Source: CAZOHC01 sp964579845
GTDB taxonomy: Bacteria; Patescibacteriota; Microgenomatia; Levybacterales; UBA12049
DNA length: 44,733 bases
Assembly (NCBI GenBank): GCA_964579845.1
Contig: CAZOHC010000005.1
Coordinates: 1 to 44,733, forward strand
Direction of reading: 5' to 3'
Shown: positions 26,096 through 33,244 of the stretch, one piece after another
Position numbering within the stretch: the first letter of the stretch is position 1
How the letters are laid out: each line of letters opens with the position of its first letter
Translations under genes and position numbers: made by a program
The notes under the pieces: generated by a model
Told to the model about the DNA's origin: nothing
Databases searched by the model: none
The model's input: only the letters and a program-made list of their open reading frames with translations

Positions 26096-26164
26096 GTCAT
26101 TCAGCGTCTGACGAAGAATCTATAGCGGGCAAAAAAGATGCTTCGGCTTCTGCCTCAGCATGAC
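26096..26164. repeat. Dispersed palindrome copy 4 (gatD-gatC spacer)
   Basis: GTCATTCAGCGTCTGACGAAGAATCT-like left arm (written here only for family comparison with copy 1) and a right arm ending CTCAGCATGAC; inner AGAATCT and AGATGCTTC. Less perfect than copies 2 and 3. Confidence 0.8.
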
Positions 26165-26176
26165 GGAACAGTAGTA

Positions 26177-26968
26177 TTATATGTTAACACCTAAGCGTTT
26201 GGCAATTGTCGCTTGTGCTTTGTACTCCAGCGTATCATCAAGTTTCGGCAGTTCATATTGTTCTTGATATTTTTTCTCAAATGCTGTCTGTATCAGCCAG
26301 TCAGCGATGTGAGGGTTTTTCGGGAGGAGAGGACCGTGGAAGTAACAGCCGACAGCATTTTTATACACGACTCCTTCCGTTCCGTCTTCACCGTTATTCC
26401 CGTTTCCTTTGATAACTGTCGCAAACGGTTTGGCAGTTTTACCCAATATCGTTCTGCCGCCATGATTTTCAAATCCGACGATAGTGCTGATTGCCGGTTG
26501 CCGGTTGCTGACAGTTGAAAAGTTCTCCCATAATACATCTGCGATGATATTACCGATCAGACGTTCAGCATGTTTGCCGGGGTGCTTTGTCTCCATGTCG
26601 AAAATTCCCAGACCTTCTATCCTGTTACCCTCAGCCGGTTCATAGAACTTTCCCATAAGTTGCGGTGAACCGCAGACAAAAAGAGCCGGTATCTCCTCCT
26701 CGATACGTTGCTTGATTATCGCTCCTTTCTTCTTTTTCAGATCCCGCATCACGATTTCCTGCTCCCGATCCTGCGCTCCGCCACCGAAAATCATATCGAC
26801 TGTAGTGATGACATCTATCTCTGATTTCTCATCGATCGGTACGATCCTGATTTCGATGTCGCGGAGGACACAACGCTTTTTAAGTACAAGGATGTTACCT
26901 TTATCACCGTACGTACTCATGAGCTCAGGATAGAGCCACCCAATTGTTAATTGTCTGTTTTTTTTCAT
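26177..26968 (-). CDS. gatD: Lipid II glutamine amidotransferase subunit GatD
   Basis: 263 residues, a class I glutamine amidotransferase of the CobB/CobQ type. Nucleophile Cys99 in ALFVCGSPQLMG and His211 in CYFHGPLLPKNP; N-terminal LTIGWLYPELMSTYGDKGN is characteristic of GatD. It supplies ammonia to MurT, which amidates the D-glutamate of the peptidoglycan stem at lipid II on the cytoplasmic face. Its start overlaps the murT stop by four bases (ATGA). Confidence 0.93.
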   Translation of the reverse strand: MKKNRQLTIGWLYPELMSTYGDKGNILVLKKRCVLRDIEIRIVPIDEKSEIDVITTVDMIFGGGAQDREQEIVMRDLKKKKGAIIKQRIEEEIPALFVCGSPQLMGKFYEPAEGNRIEGLGIFDMETKHPGKHAERLIGNIIADVLWENFSTVSNRQPAISTIVGFENHGGRTILGKTAKPFATVIKGNGNNGEDGTEGVVYKNAVGCYFHGPLLPKNPHIADWLIQTAFEKKYQEQYELPKLDDTLEYKAQATIAKRLGVNI

Positions 26969-28263
26969 AGTATTTTTTTGCCGCTCAGTAATTTTCTGAT
27001 TTCAAGCATAGCAGTATAGGTAGGAAGGATAAATAATGCTTCGTTTTCTGGGAGGCGCTTCAATGCTGCTTTTACTGCTGCCTCAAGACTTTCGTACATA
27101 TGCACCTGATCTGAGCTCGGCATCGTACACTCAGCATACTTGATTCGAAGTCCCATGTCATACACTCTGTCTCCTGAGATAGTGATCGATGTAAATGCAG
27201 GAAGATACGACTCCAGATCTATATCCCAGATCCAAGAGACATCCTGCCCGTCAGCGACTCTGTCATTGAGGACTAGCAGCACATGTTTCGCTTTATTTTC
27301 CTTAATGACTTTCAAAGATTCATTAAAACTTGTCGGATTTTTTGAGAGAAATATCTGGACTGATTTATCCTTGATTGTCAATCGTTCTTGTCTGCCGAAC
27401 GCGGGAGTAAAATTCTGTAATGCATCAGTTATCATTTCATCGTGTATGCCCAGATGGCGCACAGCGGCAACTGCAGCGATGGTATTATATTTATTGTATG
27501 AACCCATCATCGGGTAATGAACGTACTGAGAGAGTGAAAGTTCCGGTCTTGCAAATCCACAGTGCGCGCACTTCCATTTCCCGAGATGAGAATACGTTCT
27601 GGTGAGGTAGGTAAGTCGTCCTCCACAAGCAGGGCAGTAGGTTGAGTCTGTTGCCGTTTCATTTTCCTGTTCTTTTCCATGCTCTTCTTCCAGTCCGTAA
27701 AAGATCGCCTGAGCATCTTTTGTGACATAGGCAATCTTCGGATCGTCTGCGTTTGCGACAAACATCGTCTTATTAGGCAAACGGGTAAATGCTTCATGCC
27801 ATTTTTCGACGATACTATCTATTTCGCCGTACCGGTCAAGTTGATCACGGAAAAGATTGAGGAGAATCACTACATCAGGCGATACATTTTTCATGACGCC
27901 GGGAAGCGCATTCTCATCAACTTCAAACAAAAAATAATCGGCCGTTACCTTTCCTGTAAAATCTGCATTCAGTAATAATGCTGAAGCGATTCCGTTCAGA
28001 AGATTCGCCCCGGACTCATTTCGTATAATCGTTCCGCCCTGTTTCTCAAGTATCGTGTGGACAAGTTTTGTTGTGGTTGTTTTTCCGTTTGTTCCGGCGA
28101 TAATAATAACCTTCCCCTGTGTTTTGTTCAGAAGTTCTTTAATAAATGCCGGATGTAATTTCAGTGCTAGATGTCCCGGCCAGGTTGAACCATGTCCGAG
28201 CCTGAATGCTTTGATTAAAAAAGAAGCTGTTTTTCCGAATACGATAAGGAGCACGTTTTTCAT
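26965..28263 (-). CDS. murT: Lipid II isoglutaminyl synthase subunit MurT
   Basis: 432 residues, Mur-ligase fold. P-loop IIAGTNGKTTTTK (56-65), a four-Cys zinc ribbon inserted at CPACGG and CAHCGF (Cys210, 213, 232, 235), and the C-terminal DUF1727 domain with DGQDVSWIWDIDLE (about 338-350), which carries the Asp thought to complete the GatD catalytic triad. It activates D-Glu for amidation. Presence implies a cell wall with D-iso-glutamine in the stem peptide. Confidence 0.94.
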   Translation of the reverse strand: MKNVLLIVFGKTASFLIKAFRLGHGSTWPGHLALKLHPAFIKELLNKTQGKVIIIAGTNGKTTTTKLVHTILEKQGGTIIRNESGANLLNGIASALLLNADFTGKVTADYFLFEVDENALPGVMKNVSPDVVILLNLFRDQLDRYGEIDSIVEKWHEAFTRLPNKTMFVANADDPKIAYVTKDAQAIFYGLEEEHGKEQENETATDSTYCPACGGRLTYLTRTYSHLGKWKCAHCGFARPELSLSQYVHYPMMGSYNKYNTIAAVAAVRHLGIHDEMITDALQNFTPAFGRQERLTIKDKSVQIFLSKNPTSFNESLKVIKENKAKHVLLVLNDRVADGQDVSWIWDIDLESYLPAFTSITISGDRVYDMGLRIKYAECTMPSSDQVHMYESLEAAVKAALKRLPENEALFILPTYTAMLEIRKLLSGKKIL

Positions 28264-28265
28264 AA

Positions 28266-29114
28266 TTACATTGACCTCAGCACACGTATCCGTTCCTGAA
28301 TCGGTGGATGAGTGTTAAACAATGAAGAGAAAGGCTTGTCGGCTTTTCCATGAAACGGATGAATAGTAAACAAATGGGCAGTTGAGAACATAGCTCCACT
28401 GAAGTGATGCTGATCCTGAGCCATTTTCTCTAGTGCCTGTGCCAGCCCATCAGGATACCTGGTTATGAGTACACCAGCTGCATCTGCTTCAAATTCACGT
28501 TTTGGTGAGACGACCAGATGCATGAGTACTGCTGAGAGCGGGGAGAGAAGCAAGAAGAACAGAGCAAATGGAAGAAGTATCTTCGATTTCTTTCGTAGCG
28601 TCTCGGCGAGAAACGTGAAGAGGGAGACAGTAAGTACCGCATACTGTCCGACCTTGGTGTCAAGGACCCGAAGATGTGCTATCTCGTGTGCTAAGACAGC
28701 TTCTATCTCAGACGAGGTTAGTTTATCCATGAGTCCTCTGGTAAGAATGATGAACGTTTTCTTACTGTTTGCTCCTAATGAAACTGCATGTATCGAAGGA
28801 TCATCTATGAAAAAAAGCGTTGGGGAAAAAATACCGGCAGCAGAGGAGAGTTCAGTTAATCGATGGTAAAGTTCTTCGTTGGTATTACGATTGACCGCCT
28901 TCGAATTCAGTGAACGAAGTAGTATGGCTTCTGAGAAGAGAATAACAAATGCTATATATCCGGCAGAAACGACTAGGGCAATAACTGCTCCGGTTAATCC
29001 GGCGTCAAAAGATTTTCCGACCAAAAAACCGAGCGTAGTCGTAAAAAGAATAAAAAAGAAAAATATCATTCGGGTTTTCGTTGTATTCTGAGTGGCTGAG
29101 GATGTATCGTTCAT
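28266..29114 (-). CDS. htpX: HtpX-like M48 membrane zinc protease
   Basis: 282 residues from the ATG at 29114 (29138 would overlap polX). Two N-terminal membrane helices (about 17-35 and 41-65), the zinc motif HEIAH (143-147), two further helices, then the third ligand in EFEADAAG (Glu209). Ends with HPPIQERI, common in this family. HtpX cleaves damaged membrane proteins. Two bases from murT and nine upstream of polX's stop region, so it is in the same operon. Confidence 0.93.
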   Translation of the reverse strand: MNDTSSATQNTTKTRMIFFFFILFTTTLGFLVGKSFDAGLTGAVIALVVSAGYIAFVILFSEAILLRSLNSKAVNRNTNEELYHRLTELSSAAGIFSPTLFFIDDPSIHAVSLGANSKKTFIILTRGLMDKLTSSEIEAVLAHEIAHLRVLDTKVGQYAVLTVSLFTFLAETLRKKSKILLPFALFFLLLSPLSAVLMHLVVSPKREFEADAAGVLITRYPDGLAQALEKMAQDQHHFSGAMFSTAHLFTIHPFHGKADKPFSSLFNTHPPIQERIRVLRSM

Positions 29115-29122
29115 GTGGGGAC

Positions 29123-30925
29123 TTACTGCGTGAACCATTGCTTCAACTTATTATACTCCCAGGTATTGAGAATGTCATCTTTCGTCGCCCATCCTCTCCT
29201 CGCAACAGCAACACCGTAAGGCATCAGATGCATCTGATCAACTGCATGGCTGTCAGTATTAATGATCAACTTTACACCTGCATTGACCGCACGTCGAACC
29301 AGTACGTCAGGCAGATCCAGTCTGGACGGAAACGAATTGATTTCCAATGCTTTATAGTACTTCACACAAAAGGCAAAGACTTCATCCCAGTTCAGATCAT
29401 ATCCGTTTCTTTCGTTGATGAGTCTACCGGTCGGATGTGCCAGAATTTTTGCTTTCGGATGAGAAAGTCCCTTCAAAACCCGTTCGGTCATTGCATCTTT
29501 ATCCATACTAAATGAACTATGTATTGACACAATAGATCCGTCCAAGAGTGAAAGTGAATCATTATCGATAGCCAATCTTCCGTCAACTAATATATCTGTT
29601 TCGAGTAATGAAAATATTCGAACACTATTGTTGTACAACGAACGTAGTTGATCAATATATTTACTCCTTTTCTCAAGTATTGAGTATGTTTGTTTTGCCG
29701 TGTGTTTCGATACACTGGGATTATGTTCAGAAAAGCCCAGGTACGAGTAGCCCAGTGAGATAGCCTTATCTATCATATCGTTCATGGAATCTTTTCCCAT
29801 ATCATGGCTCGGCTCGATAGGAAAGTTCGAGTGGAGGTGAAAATCACCTTGAATGTCAGTTGGTTCAATAATCTTCGGAAGTTTTCTTTGAGCAGCTAAT
29901 TCGATCTCACCTGTGTCCTCTCGCATCTCCGGTGGTATCCATTGCAGACCGAGTGCAGCGTAGAATTTCTCCTCAGTATCAAAAGCTTGAACTCCTTCCA
30001 GGTTGCCTTTCGAACCTCGTTTTCCTGTGTTGTTTTTTCCCAGTTTTTTAATTCCATACTCTGATAACGAGAACCCTTTTTTCAGTGAGAACTCACGAAG
30101 TTTTATATTATGTTCTTTACTTCCAGTAAAATGCTGGAGGAGTGAGCCGAATCTATCTTCCGGTTGAATCATCAAGTCAATATGTCTTCCGCCTGTAACG
30201 AGAATTGAAGCTGACGAATCACCTTTCTCGATAATACGCTCCGTATCCGGATAATCAACAAAATGCTGAAGTGTCTCCAGGGGATTATCAGTTGATACGG
30301 CGATATCAATATCTCCTATGGTCTCACGCATGCGGCGTAGACTTCCCAGAGGGTATGCATTTTTAATATGCGTAGATTGTTTTAGATAGGTAATGACCTG
30401 TTCCGCTAATTCCGCAGCGAAGGGAAGTACCATGCGGGTATTCTTCGTCACACCTTGCCGATATTCTTGGATTGCTCTGAGGATATCTGCTTGTGACTTT
30501 ATGCCGAAACCCTCAAGCGGTGCAATTTTATTTTCTTTTGCCAGTTTTTCCAGATCATCTATGACATGCTCCGGGTCCTTCAGGTCAAAATGTGAGACAA
30601 GTTTAAATGCCTTTTTCGGCCCGAATGAGGGAATATCCAAGAGTGGGAATAGTGCCTGAGGGAGTGAGCCCATTATCTTTGTGAAATGATCAACACTTCC
30701 TGTTTCGATCAGCTCTCTTAAGGATTTTTGCATGCTAGAACCGACTCCTGGGATCGTGTCGAGCGCATCTTCTTTGACGAGCGAACTGACTTCTCTCGTT
30801 GAGCTTTCTATGGCATCGGCTGCCTTGAGATACGCAATTATTTGGAAGCGGTGTTTTTTCTCATCTTTAATGCTATAGGAAGCAGCAACATTACGTAAGA
30901 GTTTACTAATTTCCGGATTCGTCAT
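29123..30925 (-). CDS. polX: DNA polymerase X with PHP domain
   Basis: 600 residues from the ATG at 30925; the frame extends upstream to 30991 but that part contains the promoter. Order: N-terminal 8-kDa domain with HhH motifs (LDTIPGVGSSMQKSLRE, LLDIPSFGPKKAF), palm with catalytic Asp205, Asp207 (IGDIDIAV) and Asp250 (HIDLMI), then a PHP phosphoesterase domain from about 355 (DFHLHSNF, FSEHNPS, INTDSHAVDQM). Such enzymes fill short gaps in base-excision repair and process 3' ends. It leads the polX-htpX-murT-gatD-gatCAB run. Confidence 0.96.
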   Translation of the reverse strand: MTNPEISKLLRNVAASYSIKDEKKHRFQIIAYLKAADAIESSTREVSSLVKEDALDTIPGVGSSMQKSLRELIETGSVDHFTKIMGSLPQALFPLLDIPSFGPKKAFKLVSHFDLKDPEHVIDDLEKLAKENKIAPLEGFGIKSQADILRAIQEYRQGVTKNTRMVLPFAAELAEQVITYLKQSTHIKNAYPLGSLRRMRETIGDIDIAVSTDNPLETLQHFVDYPDTERIIEKGDSSASILVTGGRHIDLMIQPEDRFGSLLQHFTGSKEHNIKLREFSLKKGFSLSEYGIKKLGKNNTGKRGSKGNLEGVQAFDTEEKFYAALGLQWIPPEMREDTGEIELAAQRKLPKIIEPTDIQGDFHLHSNFPIEPSHDMGKDSMNDMIDKAISLGYSYLGFSEHNPSVSKHTAKQTYSILEKRSKYIDQLRSLYNNSVRIFSLLETDILVDGRLAIDNDSLSLLDGSIVSIHSSFSMDKDAMTERVLKGLSHPKAKILAHPTGRLINERNGYDLNWDEVFAFCVKYYKALEINSFPSRLDLPDVLVRRAVNAGVKLIINTDSHAVDQMHLMPYGVAVARRGWATKDDILNTWEYNKLKQWFTQ

Positions 30926-30935
30926 GTGAGATGAG

Positions 30936-30963
30936 TCTATACTACATCGTACGCATTCTGCAA
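30936..30963 (-). promoter_or_regulatory. Promoter of polX
   Basis: On the minus strand TTGCAG (30958-30963), 16 bases, TATAGA (30936-30941), ten bases before the ATG at 30925. It implies a leader of only a few bases and explains why the longer upstream start is wrong. Confidence 0.6.
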
Positions 30964-31007
30964 TATGATCTCTTGCTGCAGTTGTCTGCATATAGGCTTC
31001 CTGAGGA

Positions 31008-31035
31008 TTGACGCCTACGCATGAATTAGTATAAA
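31008..31035 (+). promoter_or_regulatory. Promoter of tRNA-Asp
   Basis: TTGACG (31008-31013), 16 bases, TATAAA (31030-31035), about 77 bases before the tRNA. Divergent to the polX promoter. Confidence 0.65.
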
Positions 31036-31112
31036 ATACGGGGACTTACTCATTGATGTGAACAAAGAGACGAATGGCTATCATGGTTTTCTTTGCTCTT
31101 CAAAGATAAAGT

Positions 31113-31186
31113 GGGGTGGTAGCTCAGTTGGTTAGAGCGCCTCCCTGTCACGGAGGAGGTCGCGGGTTCGAGTCCCGTCCATCCCG
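31113..31186 (+). tRNA. tRNA-Asp (anticodon GTC)
   Basis: Acceptor GGGGTGG/CCATCCC (one G-U), D arm GCTC/GAGC, anticodon stem CCTCC/GGAGG with loop CTGTCAC (anticodon GUC), T arm GCGGG/CCCGT with loop TTCGAGT, discriminator G as expected for Asp. 74 bases; CCA not encoded. Confidence 0.98.
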
Positions 31187-31240
31187 CAGTTAAGTATGCT
31201 CAGTGCAGGCGCATTGACATTGCTTATTTGCAGCACGAAA

Positions 31241-31278
31241 AGGCAGAATCGAGATAATTCCGGTTCTGTCTTTTTTTT
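31241..31278 (+). terminator. Rho-independent terminator after tRNA-Asp
   Basis: AGGCAGAATCG pairs with CGGTTCTGTCT (11 pairs with two G-U) around a 9-base loop, followed by eight T. Confidence 0.88.
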
Positions 31279-31315
31279 ATTATTTTCCCGGAAATGAGGC
31301 TAAATTAGGGGTTGC

Positions 31316-31339
31316 AAAACTATTATGCTGTGTTATAAT
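31316..31339 (+). promoter_or_regulatory. Promoter of the LysM protein gene
   Basis: TTGCAA, 16 bases, TATAAT ending at 31339. The spacing to the ATG at 31392 gives a leader of about 45 bases, containing AAAAAGGA well upstream of the start. Confidence 0.55.
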
Positions 31340-31391
31340 GCAAAAAATTCCTCAAAAAGGAAATGAAATTTCTGCCCGATCTTTCAATACT

Positions 31392-32084
31392 ATGGCAGAG
31401 AAAAAACGTACAACCAAAAAATCCACCCGACCTACGACGAAAAATCGTGCAGTTTCCACTCCACCGAAAAAATCCTCAAATTTCTTTAGTGACTTCTTTC
31501 GATTCGGTGAATCATATTCCAGTTTGGTTCTTGGTATTATTGTTGTCATCGCAGTAGCCGCTCTGCTGGTTACATTCACGAGATCACGTCTGATGAATCC
31601 TGAAAACCAGGAACAGCAGGATATCTCGGCAACACAGACTGAAGAAGCATCTGAAACACCTGTTGCAGGGAGTACCTATGTAGTGAGTGAAGGTGATGAT
31701 CTCTGGAGTATTTCCGAAAAAGCATATGGTGATGGATATATGTGGAATGAGATTGCACAGGCAAACAATTTGACAAATCCGGATAATGTTCCTGCAGGCA
31801 CAGAACTACAGCTTCCTGAGAAAGAAACACAGGAAGACACACAGCCTACTGAGGTCCCTGCTACAGCGACAACTGCTCCGACAGTTGCCACGACTCCTGT
31901 ACCGACAGGCACGGAAGGTTCATTGACAGGAACCAGCTATAGAGTTGCTCATGGTGATAATCTCTGGGAGATTGCTGTACGGGCGTACGGAGACGGATAC
32001 AAATGGGTTGATATCGCACGTGCTAATAATCTGGAAAATCCTGACATCATCCACACGGGAAATACCCTCAACTTGCCTCGCTAG
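31392..32084 (+). CDS. Membrane-anchored protein with two LysM domains
   Basis: 230 residues from the ATG at 31392. The frame is open from 31338, but that ATG overlaps a TATAAT with TTGCAA 16 bases upstream, so it is promoter sequence. A basic Lys/Thr-rich cytoplasmic segment (1-33), one transmembrane helix (about 46-68), then two LysM domains: YVVSEGDDLWSISEKAYGDG (from about 97) and YRVAHGDNLWEIAVRAYGDG (about 183), joined by a Thr/Pro/Ala-rich linker. LysM binds N-acetylglucosamine in peptidoglycan, so the protein probably ties membrane to wall. No catalytic domain. Confidence 0.88.
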   Translation: MAEKKRTTKKSTRPTTKNRAVSTPPKKSSNFFSDFFRFGESYSSLVLGIIVVIAVAALLVTFTRSRLMNPENQEQQDISATQTEEASETPVAGSTYVVSEGDDLWSISEKAYGDGYMWNEIAQANNLTNPDNVPAGTELQLPEKETQEDTQPTEVPATATTAPTVATTPVPTGTEGSLTGTSYRVAHGDNLWEIAVRAYGDGYKWVDIARANNLENPDIIHTGNTLNLPR

Positions 32085-32137
32085 AATTTGTAAAGTTCTT
32101 AGTTCTACATTATTGTATTAGTCTTTCGTGAATTTGC

Positions 32138-32143
32138 TATAAT
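32138..32143 (+). promoter_or_regulatory. Extended -10 of tRNA-Gly
   Basis: TGCTATAAT (hexamer at 32138-32143) lies 15 bases before the tRNA; -35 poorly conserved. Confidence 0.5.
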
Positions 32144-32158
32144 TACAGAATAAGAAAT

Positions 32159-32230
32159 GCGATGGTAGTTCATCGGTAGAATGTCTCCTTCCCAAGGAGA
32201 AGGTAGAGGGTTCGACTCCCTTCCATCGCT
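32159..32230 (+). tRNA. tRNA-Gly (anticodon CCC)
   Basis: Acceptor GCGATGG/CCATCGC, D arm GTTC/GAAT, anticodon stem TCTCC/GGAGA with loop TTCCCAA (anticodon CCC, reads GGG), T arm GAGGG/CCCTT with loop TTCGACT, discriminator U. 72 bases; CCA not encoded. Confidence 0.97.
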
Positions 32231-32254
32231 CAAAATTTGCATAATTAAAAGGTA

Positions 32255-32300
32255 TTCCTGCCGGCAGGAAGGGAAGCGAGTTCGATTCTTGTATCCCGCC
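32255..32300 (+). other. 16-bp palindrome followed by a tRNA 3'-half-like fragment
   Basis: TTCCTGCCGGCAGGAA (32255-32270) is a perfect palindrome. Next, GCGAG-TTCGATT-CTTGT (32276-32292) has the form of a T arm and ATCCCGC the form of an acceptor 3' strand. No matching 5' half is present, so it may be a tRNA relic or a site derived from one. Confidence 0.45.
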
Positions 32301-32372
32301 CAGCATATGCCTCATGTTCACGTTAGATTGAAACCCCAGATGCGAATATTAACCTCGTTTCAATAAAGAAAA

Positions 32373-33179
32373 ATAGAAAGCCACGACGGGCTTCCGCTGT
32401 ATTACGAGGTTTCGGGTAGCGGAAAAAAAACACTGGTTTTCCTGCATGGTATGGGTGGGGATGTTGCTGCGTGGGATCCGATTCGAATGTATTTTGACGA
32501 GCGGGGGTATACGACGATCGGGATTGATCTTCGGGCACATGGATATTCAGGTCGACCAGATTCAAGGTCAGGATATGAATTAGAGGCATTTGCTCGTGAT
32601 GTTCAGGCAGTACTAGCATCAGAAACGAGCGAAAACATTGTTATGATAGGCCATTGTTTCGGCGCAATGGTAGCATACACCTATGAATTCTTATTTCCGG
32701 GTGAGGTAGAAGCACTAGTTCTGATCAATACCGGCTATGAGTCGCCTTATTTCTCAGACAAATCATTGGTAAAAAAATTTATAAAGGCAATTTTACCGAG
32801 GCTTGCTAGGATCAGTCCCGGAAAATACACACCGAAGCACGTTGATTACACAGTGAAGAAATACGAGCGTGACTTTGAGCCGATCGGTCTCATCAAAGTA
32901 CTGAAAAATAATTCACTTAAGACATTCTTCAGCCTGACAGATGTCATCTTCTCTCTGAACGTGGTCGAGAAATTGGGGAAAATTACCGCGCCGACGCTCA
33001 TTATCGCCGGAACAAACGACACGATATACCCTCTCAAGCTATCAGAAACAATGCATACACGAATTAAAAGCTCAGAGTTGAAGATAATCTCAGGAGCAAA
33101 TCATCCTGTTGTTCTCAACATGCCGGAAGAAGTAGCACACAATATTAAAATATTTCTGGAACAGGAACATTCCTCATAG
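32373..33179 (+). CDS. Alpha/beta hydrolase, apparently lacking a canonical start codon
   Basis: About 268 residues if started at the ATA at 32373. The first ATG (32451) falls just after the oxyanion-hole motif LVFLHGMGG, so using it would remove the first strands (GLPLYYEVSGSGKKTLVFLH), which are clearly coding. An in-frame TAA at 32364 limits the start, and no ATG, GTG or TTG lies between. Catalytic residues: Ser is replaced by Cys in the nucleophile elbow GHCFGA, Asp in GTNDTIYP, His in GANHPV. Substrate unknown. A CAATAA hexamer six bases before the ATA fits the leaderless spacing seen elsewhere. Confidence 0.78.
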   Translation: MESHDGLPLYYEVSGSGKKTLVFLHGMGGDVAAWDPIRMYFDERGYTTIGIDLRAHGYSGRPDSRSGYELEAFARDVQAVLASETSENIVMIGHCFGAMVAYTYEFLFPGEVEALVLINTGYESPYFSDKSLVKKFIKAILPRLARISPGKYTPKHVDYTVKKYERDFEPIGLIKVLKNNSLKTFFSLTDVIFSLNVVEKLGKITAPTLIIAGTNDTIYPLKLSETMHTRIKSSELKIISGANHPVVLNMPEEVAHNIKIFLEQEHSS

Positions 33180-33209
33180 TTTGTCATCTATTGTCGTACA
33201 TAGATACAG

Positions 33210-33239
33210 TTGACGTCGTTCTCGTTGGTTTGGTAACAT
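33210..33239 (+). promoter_or_regulatory. Promoter of pyrG, leaderless spacing
   Basis: TTGACG (33210-33215), 18 bases, TAACAT (33234-33239), five bases before the GTG start at 33245. Confidence 0.5.
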
Positions 33240-33244
33240 AAATC

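Noticed and set aside
32118..32321. 67-codon minus-strand frame over tRNA-Gly
   Set aside because: It is the antisense of the tRNA and its flanking palindrome; no start signal and no conserved protein content.
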